DNA from: DATAJX01 sp036261915
GTDB taxonomy: Bacteria; Pseudomonadota; Alphaproteobacteria; UBA2136; UBA6156
Reading direction: 5' to 3'
Assembly: GCA_036261915.1 (NCBI GenBank)
Contig: DATAJX010000004.1
Location: forward strand, 155,061 to 219,060
Length of the DNA stretch: 64,000 nt
Positions 35,849-44,493 of this stretch are shown in pieces. Below the pieces are notes generated by a model. The model searched no databases, was not told where the DNA came from, and saw only the letters and a program-made list of their open reading frames with translations. The position numbers and the translations under genes were made by a program. Numbering within the stretch: position 1 is the stretch's first letter; every line of letters begins with the position of its first letter.

Positions 35849-35860
35849 TTTTGTTAACCT

Positions 35861-36574
35861 TTAGAACGGCAGTACTTTGTCGAGCCAGCGCACGCCGTAT
35901 TGCGGGGTCTGGTTGCTGTCTACCGAACCGTCGCCGCTGTAGGCGATGCGTGCCTCGGCGATCTTGCTGCTGGGAATGGTGTTGGCGCTGGAAATGTCTT
36001 CAGGCCGGATGATGCCGGAGAGCACCATTTTCTGCTTTTCGTAGTTCACCAGCACTTCGCGCTGGCCCTGGATGACCAGCAAGCCGTTGGGCATCACCTG
36101 CGTGACCACCGCCGCGATGTTGGCGGTGAGGGTATCGGTACGGTTGGTGTTGCCGCTGCCGCTGAAGGAGCGGTCGCTGGTCGTGTTGGCCAGATCGGTG
36201 GCACCCAGCGGAATGCCGCGTTCAAGCAGCTTGCCGTTGAGCCACGGAATACCGAGGATGCCCGCTTGCTGGCTGTGGCTACGCGCTTCGGATGTTTTGC
36301 CGCTGCTGCTGGCGGTGGCGTTTTCCTCCACCACCACGGTCACCACGTCGCCCATCTGGTGTGCGCGGCTGTCTTTGAAGAACTGCTTGCTGCCCGGTAC
36401 CCACAGGCTGCCCGGTTCGGGGCGAGGGGCAGGGGGCATGGTTATCGGCATGGCTACAAGGTTGGTGCCGTTCTGGCTGACCTGCTGGCCCACCGGCGAC
36501 ATGGCCGGGCGCAGGGTTTCCTGGCAACCGGCCACAAGCAGGGCGGCGGGAAGAATGTAGGCAAGTTTACGCAT
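35861..36574 (-). CDS. flgH: Flagellar L-ring lipoprotein FlgH
   Basis: A 237-residue outer-membrane lipoprotein with lipobox LLVAGC. FlgH features are GSLWVPGSKQFFKDSRAHQM, GDVVTVVVEENATASSS, NTNRTDTLTANIAAVVTQVM, PNGLLVIQGQREVLVNYEKQ, MVLSGIIRPEDISSANTIPS and the C-terminal VRWLDKVLPF. It forms the L ring around the flagellar rod. It is the last gene of the flgF-flgG-flgA-flgH operon; its start lies one base from the flgA stop. Confidence 0.96.
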   Translation of the reverse strand: MRKLAYILPAALLVAGCQETLRPAMSPVGQQVSQNGTNLVAMPITMPPAPRPEPGSLWVPGSKQFFKDSRAHQMGDVVTVVVEENATASSSGKTSEARSHSQQAGILGIPWLNGKLLERGIPLGATDLANTTSDRSFSGSGNTNRTDTLTANIAAVVTQVMPNGLLVIQGQREVLVNYEKQKMVLSGIIRPEDISSANTIPSSKIAEARIAYSGDGSVDSNQTPQYGVRWLDKVLPF

Positions 36575-36575
36575 G

Positions 36576-37226
36576 TTATTGTTCTCCTATGGTCACGGTG
36601 CCAGGGGCGGTGATCACCGCCACCAGGGTGGTGCGGCTTTCGGGGTTTAAAACTTTGATGGCTTTGCCTTCGGCGCCGCTTTCGAGTGCCAGGCCTTGCC
36701 CCACCAGCTGAATGCCCGGGCGGTTGAACAGCACTGTGACCGGGGTGTTGCGCTCGACCACGCTGGGGGTTTTGAGCGTCAGGCTGTTAAAGGTATTGTT
36801 GGCCTTTACCGGGCGGGAGAGGCGCTTGCCGATGATCTCTTCGGCCGTGCGCGGCGTGCCCGCGTACAGCTTGTTGGCGGGCAGGTCGCTTTGGGCCAGG
36901 TCGGCTTCGGTCACGATGGTGCCTGCGGGCAGGCTGTGCGCGGCAACCGGCACCACGTCGGCGTAGGCCGAGCCTAGGCCAAGAACAGCAGAGGCAGCCA
37001 CAAGGCAAACACCAGCAGCAACAGCCAGCCTTCGCCCCCGCTGCTGTTTTTCATTTGCTTGTGGATGGAAATATCGCGCCAGCTCATCAACGCGTACATA
37101 CCGTCGTGCTGCATGGGAATCGTGTCGCGTTGCAGGTCGTTCAGTAAATTTATAAACATGGTTCCAACTCCGGTTGTGGTTATTCACCACCCCTTCTTGA
37201 ATCCTCTCCCGTATCTGCTTATTCAT
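36576..37226 (-). CDS. flgA: FlgA, P-ring chaperone; N-terminal part uncertain
   Basis: The periplasmic chaperone for P-ring assembly, with SAF-type features: VPVAAHSLPAGTIVTEADLA, PRTAEEIIGKRLSRPVKANN and GLALESGAEGKAIKVLNPES. The only ATG in frame is at 37226, giving 216 residues, but a signal-like sequence (RRLAVAAGVCLVAASAVLG) appears only at about residues 63-82. Codon third positions are atypical upstream of about 36990, whereas the +1 frame there (36974-37159) is typical and reads as a signal-like membrane segment. The true start may be near 37010, or there may be a frameshift. Confidence 0.8.
   Translation of the reverse strand: MNKQIRERIQEGVVNNHNRSWNHVYKFTERPATRHDSHAARRYVRVDELARYFHPQANEKQQRGRRLAVAAGVCLVAASAVLGLGSAYADVVPVAAHSLPAGTIVTEADLAQSDLPANKLYAGTPRTAEEIIGKRLSRPVKANNTFNSLTLKTPSVVERNTPVTVLFNRPGIQLVGQGLALESGAEGKAIKVLNPESRTTLVAVITAPGTVTIGEQ
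36974..37159 (-). CDS. Alternative ORF overlapping flgA 5' region
   Basis: A 61-codon ORF in a different frame from flgA, starting at 37159 with GGAG upstream. Its last part begins MKNSSGGEGWLLLLVFALWL and ends PLLFLA, resembling a signal peptide or membrane anchor. Third positions are G/C-rich here, unlike the overlapping flgA frame. It may be a separate small membrane protein or the genuine 5' end of flgA before a frameshift near 36980. Confidence 0.4.
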   Translation of the reverse strand: MFINLLNDLQRDTIPMQHDGMYALMSWRDISIHKQMKNSSGGEGWLLLLVFALWLPLLFLA

Positions 37227-37256
37227 GAGTCATGCCAACCTTTTATTTTCAATTAT

Positions 37257-38039
37257 TTATCGAATTTGATTGAGTGTGTTGAGCATGTCGTCGGCGGTCG
37301 AGATCACCCGGCTGTTCAGCTCGTAGCTGCGCTGGGCGGTGATCAGCTGTGTAATGCTGGCAATGGCGTCGACGTTGCTGGTTTCGAGGAACTGCTGCTT
37401 GAGCGTACCGGCGCCATCCTGCCCCGGCGTGGCGTCGGAGGGCGTGCCGCTGGCTTCTGTTTCGACGTAACGGTTGTTACCGATATTTTCGAGGCCCGCA
37501 TCATTCACAAAGGTGGCCAGCGTGATGTTGCCCAGGTTGGTGACGATGTTGTTCACCTTGGCCGACACGCTGCCGGTTTCGGAAACCGTGAACGAGGTGG
37601 CGCCCGCCGGCACGGTGATGGCGGGGTCGATGGTGTAGCCTTCCTTGGTCACCAGTTGGCCGTCGGCGTTGATCTGCAGGCTGCCGTCGCGGGTGTAGGC
37701 GGTGCTGCCGTCGGGCATGGTCACCTTTAAAAAGCCGCGGCCGGAAATGGCGAAGTCGAAATCGTTGCCAGTGTTTTGCAGCGGGCCTTGCTTCATGATC
37801 TTGTAGGCCGCGCCCACGCTGACACCCAAACCGACCTGCAAACCGGTGGGGGCTACGGTGCCCGCGTTGCTGGTGGTGGCACCCACGCCGATGCGGTTCT
37901 GGTAGATCAGGTCCTGAAACGCAGCGACCTGCTGCTTGAAGCCGGTGGTGTTCAGGTTAGCGATGTTGTTCGAGAGCACGTCGACGTTGGTCTGCTGGGC
38001 GCTCATCCCGGTGGCGGCAATGCGGAGGGCTTCTAACAT
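37257..38039 (-). CDS. flgG: Flagellar distal rod protein FlgG
   Basis: A 260-residue axial protein of the flagellar distal rod, close to the family length. Features are MLEALRIAATGMSAQQTNVD, VLSNNIANLNTTGFK, FQDLIYQNRIGVG, GLQVGLGVSVGAAYKIMKQG, TGNDFDFAISGRGFLKVTMP, and the C-terminal LETSNVDAIASITQLITAQR and SYELNSRVISTADDMLNTLN. It follows flgF by about 14 bp in the operon. Confidence 0.97.
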   Translation of the reverse strand: MLEALRIAATGMSAQQTNVDVLSNNIANLNTTGFKQQVAAFQDLIYQNRIGVGATTSNAGTVAPTGLQVGLGVSVGAAYKIMKQGPLQNTGNDFDFAISGRGFLKVTMPDGSTAYTRDGSLQINADGQLVTKEGYTIDPAITVPAGATSFTVSETGSVSAKVNNIVTNLGNITLATFVNDAGLENIGNNRYVETEASGTPSDATPGQDGAGTLKQQFLETSNVDAIASITQLITAQRSYELNSRVISTADDMLNTLNQIR

Positions 38040-38053
38040 TTTATTGGCTTTCT

Positions 38054-38791
38054 TTAATTGGTTTTACCAAGGGTTGAAATGGCGTTGGCTTCGGTGTCTT
38101 CCATGGTTTTCAGAAGCTTCAGCGAATTCTGGTAGGCCTGGCTGGCCAGGTTCATGTCGACCATTTCGGTCACGGCGTTCACGTTGCTGGCTTCAAGCAT
38201 GCCCTGTTTGACGCTGGGGTTTTCCAGCACCGTGGGGGCGGCGTTGGGGCCGGCGATATAGCTGGTGGTGCCGGCGCGGATCAGCCCGGTTTGCTGTTCG
38301 GGGCTGAAGCTGAAAATGCCGATCTGGCCGATGGTGCCCTGCTCGGTTGAAATGGTGCCGTCTTCGGAAACGCGGAATTCGCGGGCGTCGGTGGGCAGCT
38401 GGAAGGGCGCGCCTGCGTTGTCGAGCAGGGGGTAGCCCTCGGGCGTCACCAGCTGACCTTCGCTGTTTTCGACAAACTGGCCGCGGCGGGTGTACTGGGT
38501 GTTGCCGTTGACGTTGATGGCAAAGTAGCCGTCGCCGCCAATGGCCAGGTCGAACGGGTTGCCGGTATTGCTAAAGGTGCCCTGGCTGGCATCCATGAGA
38601 ATGCCGCGGTCGGCCACATAGCTGGTGCCGTTGCCGCTGGCGCTTTTGGAACGGCCGCTGACCATTTCCTGAAAATCGGGCTTGAGGCGGCGATAGCCGA
38701 CGGTGCTGGCATTGGCCACGTTATCGGCTGTTGCGTTAAAACGGCGCTGGGCCGCTAATGCCCCCGATGCCAGAACAGCAAGTTCCTGCAT
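38054..38791 (-). CDS. flgF: Flagellar proximal rod protein FlgF
   Basis: A 245-residue rod protein. The start at 38791 (MQELAVLASGALAAQRRFNA) has AAGGGAATAAG upstream. Features are NATADNVANASTVGYRRLKP, NTGNPFDLAIGGDGYFAINV, TQYTRRGQFVENSEGQLVTP and the C-terminal MLEASNVNAVTEMVDMNLAS. It is the first gene of the flgFGAH operon and has a sigma-54-type promoter 37-52 bp upstream. Confidence 0.95.
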   Translation of the reverse strand: MQELAVLASGALAAQRRFNATADNVANASTVGYRRLKPDFQEMVSGRSKSASGNGTSYVADRGILMDASQGTFSNTGNPFDLAIGGDGYFAINVNGNTQYTRRGQFVENSEGQLVTPEGYPLLDNAGAPFQLPTDAREFRVSEDGTISTEQGTIGQIGIFSFSPEQQTGLIRAGTTSYIAGPNAAPTVLENPSVKQGMLEASNVNAVTEMVDMNLASQAYQNSLKLLKTMEDTEANAISTLGKTN

Positions 38792-38827
38792 TTTTCTTAT
38801 TCCCTTTGTTCTCTCCGCACTCCTTAA

Positions 38828-38843
38828 TGCAGGGGGCGTGCCA
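38828..38843 (-). promoter_or_regulatory. Sigma-54 (-24/-12) promoter for flgF operon
   Basis: On the minus strand TGGCACGCCCCCTGCA matches TGGCAC-N5-TTGCA with one mismatch. The invariant GG and GC doublets are separated by exactly 10 bases. Expected transcription start is about 38817, 26 nt before the flgF ATG. Hook-basal-body operons of Caulobacter are also sigma-54 dependent. Confidence 0.75.
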
Positions 38844-39010
38844 ACCTGCAAAAAAGCCCTAAAAATAGGCAAGTTGCGGCAATGCTGCAGGGCGAGGCGG
38901 TGCAGGTGTTAATAAGTGGTTGGAAGCACCATCTAACCCCTTGTCAAAGCGGCAAGGCGGCGGCACACTCCGGCACCCATAAAATAAGAACCTCTTGGAA
39001 AAACGCCCGC

Positions 39011-39739
39011 ATGAAAGACGCCCCCGCCATTCAGCACGACATTCGCACCATCCGCGATATCGAAACCGCGCTGGAAGAAGCGGAAACCTTTATTACCCGC
39101 GTTAAAAGCAACAAGGTGCGCTTAACGCTGCAAAACGGCAGCATCAGCATCACGCGCGAAGAAATGGCCAAGATCACCGACCTCGTGATCACGTTGGAGC
39201 GCAGCGGCAAAGCGCTTGAAAGCGCCGTGCGCTACCTGCGCGACCTGATGACCTACGACGAGGTCACCCAGCTGTTCAGCCGTCGTTACCTGTTCCACCT
39301 GCTGGAAAAAGAATTGCACCGCACCCAGCGCTACGACAACAGCTTTGCGCTGCTGGCGCTGGAGCTCGACCCGTTTACCGGCGGCAAGGGCGATGCCCAT
39401 ATCGGCACCGAAGACATGAACCTGCTGGTGGCCGAAGCCGCCCGCTGCGTGCGCCAGTTCATTCGCGACAGCGACAGCCCGGGCCGCACCGGCGAGCGCA
39501 CATTCCTGATCCTGCTGCCCGAAACTGATGCCAAAGGCGCACTTATCCTGGGCGAACGCATCCGCAAGGCGGTCGATAAAAAGTACGATATCTCCACCGG
39601 CAAGCAGGGCATGACCTTGAGCGGCGGCATATTGACCAGCAACGACGCCACCAGCCCCGAGCTGGCGGCCATGCTGTTCATGGTCGATCAGAAACTGGCC
39701 GAGGCCCGCGCCAAAGGCCCCAACGTAATGGTCAAGTAG
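39011..39739 (+). CDS. Degenerate GGDEF-domain protein
   Basis: A 242-residue protein. An N-terminal helical or coiled-coil part (about 1-80: IRDIETALEEAETFITRVKS) precedes a GGDEF fold: YDEVTQLFSRRYLFHLLEKE, then LALELDPFTGGKGD, IRDSDSPGRTGERTFLILLP and LILGERIRKAV. The active-site motif is TGERT instead of GGDEF/GGEEF, so cyclase activity is unlikely. It may be a c-di-GMP effector or scaffold. It is divergent from the flagellar operon, which suggests a role in motility control (inference). Confidence 0.75.
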   Translation: MKDAPAIQHDIRTIRDIETALEEAETFITRVKSNKVRLTLQNGSISITREEMAKITDLVITLERSGKALESAVRYLRDLMTYDEVTQLFSRRYLFHLLEKELHRTQRYDNSFALLALELDPFTGGKGDAHIGTEDMNLLVAEAARCVRQFIRDSDSPGRTGERTFLILLPETDAKGALILGERIRKAVDKKYDISTGKQGMTLSGGILTSNDATSPELAAMLFMVDQKLAEARAKGPNVMVK

Positions 39740-40013
39740 CCCAAAGGGCTGCTTGCCTTTAGACGCGCGAGCGCTCTCCGCCGAACGGCGGACTTCATGA
39801 GGGCTGAAAGCCGCCCACAGGGCGGCCACCCCCGAGCCGGAGGCCAAGGGGGAGTTGCCGAGCTTGCGAAGCAAGTAAGGCTATTTAAATCATCAAAGTC
39901 ATACAATCGTAGCGCCTTGGCTTCGCTGCCTTGATAAGTTGCGCTGTTCAACCGCGCGTTGCTTGCGCGGGCCGGTGGTTTCGGCCATTCTGGCCCAAAG
40001 CAAAAAAGAATAA

Positions 40014-42101
40014 ATGAACACCACCGCCGATCTGCCGTTGCTGCTGGTTGCATCGCCCGAAACGGGCGAGCGCCTGACCGGCCTGCTGCGCGTGGGCGGC
40101 GGCGCCAGCGCGGGCGCCGAGGTGCAAAAGCTGACCTCGCTGGCCGAGGCGCCGGTGGTGGCCAAGCCCCACCACCCGCATGCCGTGCCGTTGATTGCTG
40201 CCATTGCCGAATCCAGCCACGGGCTGGGCAGCCTGCTGGGCGAAGTGGCGCGCACCGCCAACCTCGCCACTGTGGTGCTGACCGACGACCGCGGCGTGGC
40301 CGCCGCCGCGCGCGAGCAGGGCATCAACATCGTGGGGCCCATCAGCGGGCTGACCAGCCCCTTGCTGGAAGACCTGCTGCAGTTGGCGGGCACCCTGCAG
40401 CACATGCGCCGCCAGCAGCAGCATTTGCAGAATTTGTACGATTTGTCCGAAACCCGCTTCCGCGACATGGCCGACCAGTTTGCCGACTGGCTGTGGGAGG
40501 TGGACACCAAGCTCAACCTCACCTTCAGCAGCAGCCGCAAGCGCCCGGTGGCCAGCGCCGCCAAGGGTAGCCCCATGGTAGCCTGTTTTTTGCCCGAAGA
40601 GCGCCTGCGCATAGAAGACGACTTTGCCGACCTGACCCGTAACCCGCGCCCCTTCCACGACCGTGATTACTGGAGCGCCGACCCGTTTGGTACCCGTTTG
40701 TGCTGGAGCGTGTCGGGCACCCCCATTTTCGATGCCTCGGGCGCGCTGGTGGGTTTTCGCGGCATTGCGCGCGATGTATCGGGGCAAAAGGCGGCATCCG
40801 ACCAGCTGTATTACCTGACCAACCACGACCCGCTCACCGGGCTTTCCAACCGCCACCGCTTTCATGACGAAATGACCCGCACGTTGCGCATGGCCCAGCG
40901 CGAAAAACGCACCGGCGCGCTGCTGCTGCTGAACCTTGACCGGTTCTCGCTCATCAACCAGACCCACGGGCAGGCGGTGGGCGACAAGGCGCTGAACCAC
41001 TTTGCGCAGATATTGAAAGACCACGTGCGTACCGGCGATCTGCTGGCCCGGCTTGATGCCGACGAATTTGCCCTGCTGATGCGCGACGTGAAGCTGGCCG
41101 ACCTGACCCCGCGCTTCGAGCAACTGCAACGTACCTTGAGCGAACGCCCGGTGATGATGGGCAGCAGCGGCATCACCCTTAAAACCAGCGGCGGCATTGC
41201 GCTATACCCCGAGCACGGCGAAACCCCCGAGGGGTTGATGGCGCACGCGCAGGATGCCTTATCGGCCGCCAAGCAGCACGGCCCCAACCGGCTGGAATTC
41301 TATAACCCCACCACGCCCAGCACGGCAGGGGCGGGGCAGCGGCTGGAATGGGCCGAGTTCGTCACCGCATGCCTCAACAACCCCACCGAGCGCATGGTGC
41401 TGCACTTCCAGCCCATTGTGCCGCTGGGTACTGCCGAAGGCCCCGAGTTTTACGAGGTGCTGGTGCGCCTCATCGACCGTACCGGCCGTGCCATTCCGCC
41501 CGCGCAATACATTCAGGTGATCGAGGAATTCGGCCTGGCGCCCAAGCTCGATAGGCTGGTGTCGGAACGCGCCATTGCCGCGCTGGCCGAGTTCCACAAG
41601 CAGGGGCGCAACCTGCGGTTCTCGGTCAACCTGTCGGCCCGCACGCTGGAGGATAACGACTTCCTCGAGTACATCACCGGCCTGCTGAAAGGCGCGCAGT
41701 TGCCCGAAAAGTCGCTGGTGTTCGAAATGACCGAAACCTCGCTGCTGAAAGACCTGCAATATGCCCGCGCGTTTATTGCCGGGGTGGCGCGTTACGGCGT
41801 CAGTTTTGCGCTCGACGACTGCGGCGTGGGCTACAGCAGCCTGCAGCACATCCGTGAAATGAAACTCGATTACATCAAGATCGACGGCACGTTCATCCGC
41901 AACGTGCACACCAATGCCGAAGACCAGGCCATGGTGAAGGCGCTGACCGCCGTGGCCAAGCAGCGCGGCATCCGCACCGTGGCCGAGATGATCGAGCATG
42001 AAAACGCGCTGCAGATATTGCGCGACCTGCATGTCGATTACGGCCAAGGCTTCCACATCGCCCCGCCCGCGCCGCAGCCCATACCGCCCGTGGCGGCATA
42101 A
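40014..42101 (+). CDS. PAS-GGDEF-EAL protein, probable c-di-GMP phosphodiesterase
   Basis: A 695-residue signalling protein. Residues 1-130 look receiver-like, followed by a PAS domain (about 145-260: FRDMADQFADWLWEVDTKLN, DRDYWSADPFGTRLCWSVSG) and a GGDEF domain (265-430) with LDADEFALLM in place of GGDEF. An EAL domain fills the C terminus: LHFQPIVPLG, FYEVLVRLIDRTG, SVNLSARTLEDNDFL, VFEMTETSLL, ALDDCGVGYSSLQHI, DYIKIDGTFI and VDYGQGFHIAPP. The GGDEF is probably inactive. The EAL keeps the Glu and the DD metal ligands although it reads EVL, so hydrolysis of c-di-GMP is plausible. Confidence 0.85.
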   Translation: MNTTADLPLLLVASPETGERLTGLLRVGGGASAGAEVQKLTSLAEAPVVAKPHHPHAVPLIAAIAESSHGLGSLLGEVARTANLATVVLTDDRGVAAAAREQGINIVGPISGLTSPLLEDLLQLAGTLQHMRRQQQHLQNLYDLSETRFRDMADQFADWLWEVDTKLNLTFSSSRKRPVASAAKGSPMVACFLPEERLRIEDDFADLTRNPRPFHDRDYWSADPFGTRLCWSVSGTPIFDASGALVGFRGIARDVSGQKAASDQLYYLTNHDPLTGLSNRHRFHDEMTRTLRMAQREKRTGALLLLNLDRFSLINQTHGQAVGDKALNHFAQILKDHVRTGDLLARLDADEFALLMRDVKLADLTPRFEQLQRTLSERPVMMGSSGITLKTSGGIALYPEHGETPEGLMAHAQDALSAAKQHGPNRLEFYNPTTPSTAGAGQRLEWAEFVTACLNNPTERMVLHFQPIVPLGTAEGPEFYEVLVRLIDRTGRAIPPAQYIQVIEEFGLAPKLDRLVSERAIAALAEFHKQGRNLRFSVNLSARTLEDNDFLEYITGLLKGAQLPEKSLVFEMTETSLLKDLQYARAFIAGVARYGVSFALDDCGVGYSSLQHIREMKLDYIKIDGTFIRNVHTNAEDQAMVKALTAVAKQRGIRTVAEMIEHENALQILRDLHVDYGQGFHIAPPAPQPIPPVAA

Positions 42102-42171
42102 AACCTTGACGATTTCAGCCACTTGGCCCACACAGGGCCCATCTGCATCTCTTTTTCCACGGAGCAAACCC

Positions 42172-42648
42172 ATGAGCGTTTCTTCCAATGCCATGCTCGA
42201 TAAAATCCTGAGTGCCCCGCAATACCCGTCGGTCGATATCCTCGTTCTGGAGCAGGTGCTGTTCTGCCTGCCCAAAACCAAGGCCGACCTGTACGGCGAG
42301 GCGCTGAAACTTACGCTGCCCAACTTCCACACCCTTAAAAAAACCGAGGTGCTGAGCCATGCCAGCGACAAGTCGGTGGCCAACGAGATCACCGGCAACC
42401 GCAAAAACAAGCAGCGCACATTGTGGGTGATCGACTTCCATCTGTTCACGCCTGCTGTGGGCATGAGCATGGCCGGGCGCAATATCCCGTATGTCGAGTT
42501 CATCGACTACCGCAAGGGCGATACGGGCAGGGTTTCGTTCAACCTGCGTATTTCTCCTGCCCGGGAGTACAGTGCTGAAGTTCAGGTGAGCGGCAATAAC
42601 ATGCAGGTGATGCGCGAGTTTAAAGGCGTTGCCGTCCTCTCGCTCTGA
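42172..42648 (+). CDS. Hypothetical protein
   Basis: A 158-residue soluble protein. The start at 42172 is preceded by ACGGAGCAAACCC with GGAG. The sequence has an N-terminal helical part (LDKILSAPQYPSVDILVLEQ) and a C-terminal beta-rich part (RTLWVIDFHLFTPAVGMSMA, GRVSFNLRISPAREYSAEVQ). No family recognised. It follows the EAL gene by 70 bp on the same strand and is closed by a terminator, so it may share its transcript. Confidence 0.6.
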   Translation: MSVSSNAMLDKILSAPQYPSVDILVLEQVLFCLPKTKADLYGEALKLTLPNFHTLKKTEVLSHASDKSVANEITGNRKNKQRTLWVIDFHLFTPAVGMSMAGRNIPYVEFIDYRKGDTGRVSFNLRISPAREYSAEVQVSGNNMQVMREFKGVAVLSL

Positions 42649-42666
42649 ACTATCGATTTTACACCA

Positions 42667-42695
42667 CGGCCCCGCACCTTGCGGGGCCGTTTTTA
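42667..42695 (+). terminator. Rho-independent terminator
   Basis: The stem CGGCCCCGCA / TGCGGGGCCG followed by T5. It closes the 42172 gene just before mutL. Confidence 0.85.
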
Positions 42696-42711
42696 TGGTA
42701 TATACAGGCCC

Positions 42712-44493
42712 ATGCCCATCCGCCGCCTGCCCGATACCTTGGCCAACCAGATCGCCGCCGGTGAGGTGATCGAGCGCCCGGCCAGCGTGGTAAAGGAACT
42801 GCTCGAGAACAGCCTCGACGCCGGCGCCACCAGCGTGCGGATTAGCACCGAAAACGCCGGGCTCACCGGGCTAGAAGTACTCGACAACGGCAAAGGCATC
42901 CCGCAGGCCGAACTGAAGCTGGCGCTGGAACGCCACGCCACCAGCAAAATTGAAACCACCGAAGACCTGTTCCGCCTCAACACCTTCGGCTTCCGCGGCG
43001 AGGCTTTGCCCAGCATCGCATCGGTGGCGCGGCTTACCCTCACCAGCCGCCCCGAAACCCAACCCGAAGCCTGGCAGGTAACGCCCGAAGGCCATTTAAA
43101 GCCCGCCGCCCTGCCGCCCGGCACGCGCGTGCAGGTAGCCGATCTGTTTTATGCCACGCCTGCCCGCCGCAAGTTTTTAAAAAGTGCCCGTGCCGAGCGT
43201 AGCGCGCTGCACGCGGTGGTCACCAACGCCGCGCTGGCCTACCCGCACGCCACTTTCACGCTGGTGGAAGACGGTGTTGAAACCTGGCACCTGCCCGCCG
43301 CACAGGGCGATTTTCTGAACGCGCTTACGCCCCGTCTGGCCACGCTGCTGGGCGGCGAGTTTGCCGCGCATGCGCAACCCATCGGCGCCGCCAATGCCGA
43401 AGGCTGGAGCCTGGGCGGGTTCATCAGCCCGCCTACCGCGCATGCGGCTACGGCACGCGAGCAGTACTTTTTCGTCAACGGCCGCCCGGTGAAGGACCGC
43501 ACCCTGCAAACCGCGCTGAAGCAGGCTTATGCCGATAGGCTGCCGGCAGGCCGCCACCCCATGGCGCTGCTGTTCCTCAACATTCCGGCCGAAGAGGTGG
43601 ACGTGAATGTGCACCCGGCGAAAAGCGAGGTGCGTTTCCGCAACCGCGACCACACCTTCGGCTTTTTGTACGCCGCCGTGCGGCAGGCCCTTGGCGCCCC
43701 TAAGCAAAGCTTTGCGGGCGGGCAGGGGGCGCACACGGCACCGTTCGCCCATTTGTCATCAGGGCAGCCCATGCCGCTGCCCAACTACCAGCTGCCCATG
43801 GCCACGTTGCCGCAGCAGCTGCGCCGGGGTGACGAACCTTCGGCCACGCGGTTCGAGATACCCGCCGCCAACGGCCACATAAAGGCCCCCATGCCCGAAG
43901 GCGATGCCATCGGCTTTCTGGGCGCCGCCATCGGGCAGGTGGCCAACACGTTCATTCTGGCCGAAACCGCCGACGGGAACCTCACCATCATCGACCAGCA
44001 CGCCGCGCATGAGCGCATTGTGTATGAGCAGTTGAAGACCGCGCAGGCTGCCGGGGCCATTCCCCGCCAGCCGCTGCTGCTGCCCACCTTGGTGACGCTG
44101 AAACCCACCGAGGTGGATACCCTGCTGGCCAATGCCGCCGACCTCGACAAGCTGGGGCTGGAGCTCGAAGGTTACTCGCCCACGGCGGTAACCGTTACCG
44201 CCATGCCCGCCGCGCTGGGCAACGCCAACCCGTTGCCTCTGGTGAACGACGTGGCGCGCCAGCTTTCCGATTTTAGCCCCCGTACGGTGCTGCACGAAAA
44301 GCTCGACCATTTGCTTTCCACCTTTGCCTGCCACCACAGCATTCGCGCCGCGCGGCGGTTAAGTTTGGCCGAAATGAACGCGCTGCTGCGGCAAATGGAA
44401 GCCAACCCGGCCACGCTCACCTGCAACCACGGGCGGCCTACCACGGCCACGTTCGCCAAATCGCAACTCGAAAAGATGTTCGACCGCAGCTAG
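42712..44493 (+). CDS. mutL: DNA mismatch repair protein MutL
   Basis: A 593-residue MutL, the ATPase that links MutS to downstream repair steps. The ATG at 42712 opens MPIRRLPDTLANQIAAGEVI. GHKL ATPase motifs are ELLENSLDAGAT, VLDNGKGIP, RHATSKI and TFGFRGEALPSIAS; then FVNGRPVKDR and VDVNVHPAKSEVRF. The C-terminal dimerisation part has IIDQHAAHERIVYEQL and ACHHSIRAARRLS with CNHGRPT, typical of bacterial MutL in species without MutH. Its stop overlaps the stop of the convergent CDF gene. Confidence 0.97.
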   Translation: MPIRRLPDTLANQIAAGEVIERPASVVKELLENSLDAGATSVRISTENAGLTGLEVLDNGKGIPQAELKLALERHATSKIETTEDLFRLNTFGFRGEALPSIASVARLTLTSRPETQPEAWQVTPEGHLKPAALPPGTRVQVADLFYATPARRKFLKSARAERSALHAVVTNAALAYPHATFTLVEDGVETWHLPAAQGDFLNALTPRLATLLGGEFAAHAQPIGAANAEGWSLGGFISPPTAHAATAREQYFFVNGRPVKDRTLQTALKQAYADRLPAGRHPMALLFLNIPAEEVDVNVHPAKSEVRFRNRDHTFGFLYAAVRQALGAPKQSFAGGQGAHTAPFAHLSSGQPMPLPNYQLPMATLPQQLRRGDEPSATRFEIPAANGHIKAPMPEGDAIGFLGAAIGQVANTFILAETADGNLTIIDQHAAHERIVYEQLKTAQAAGAIPRQPLLLPTLVTLKPTEVDTLLANAADLDKLGLELEGYSPTAVTVTAMPAALGNANPLPLVNDVARQLSDFSPRTVLHEKLDHLLSTFACHHSIRAARRLSLAEMNALLRQMEANPATLTCNHGRPTTATFAKSQLEKMFDRS

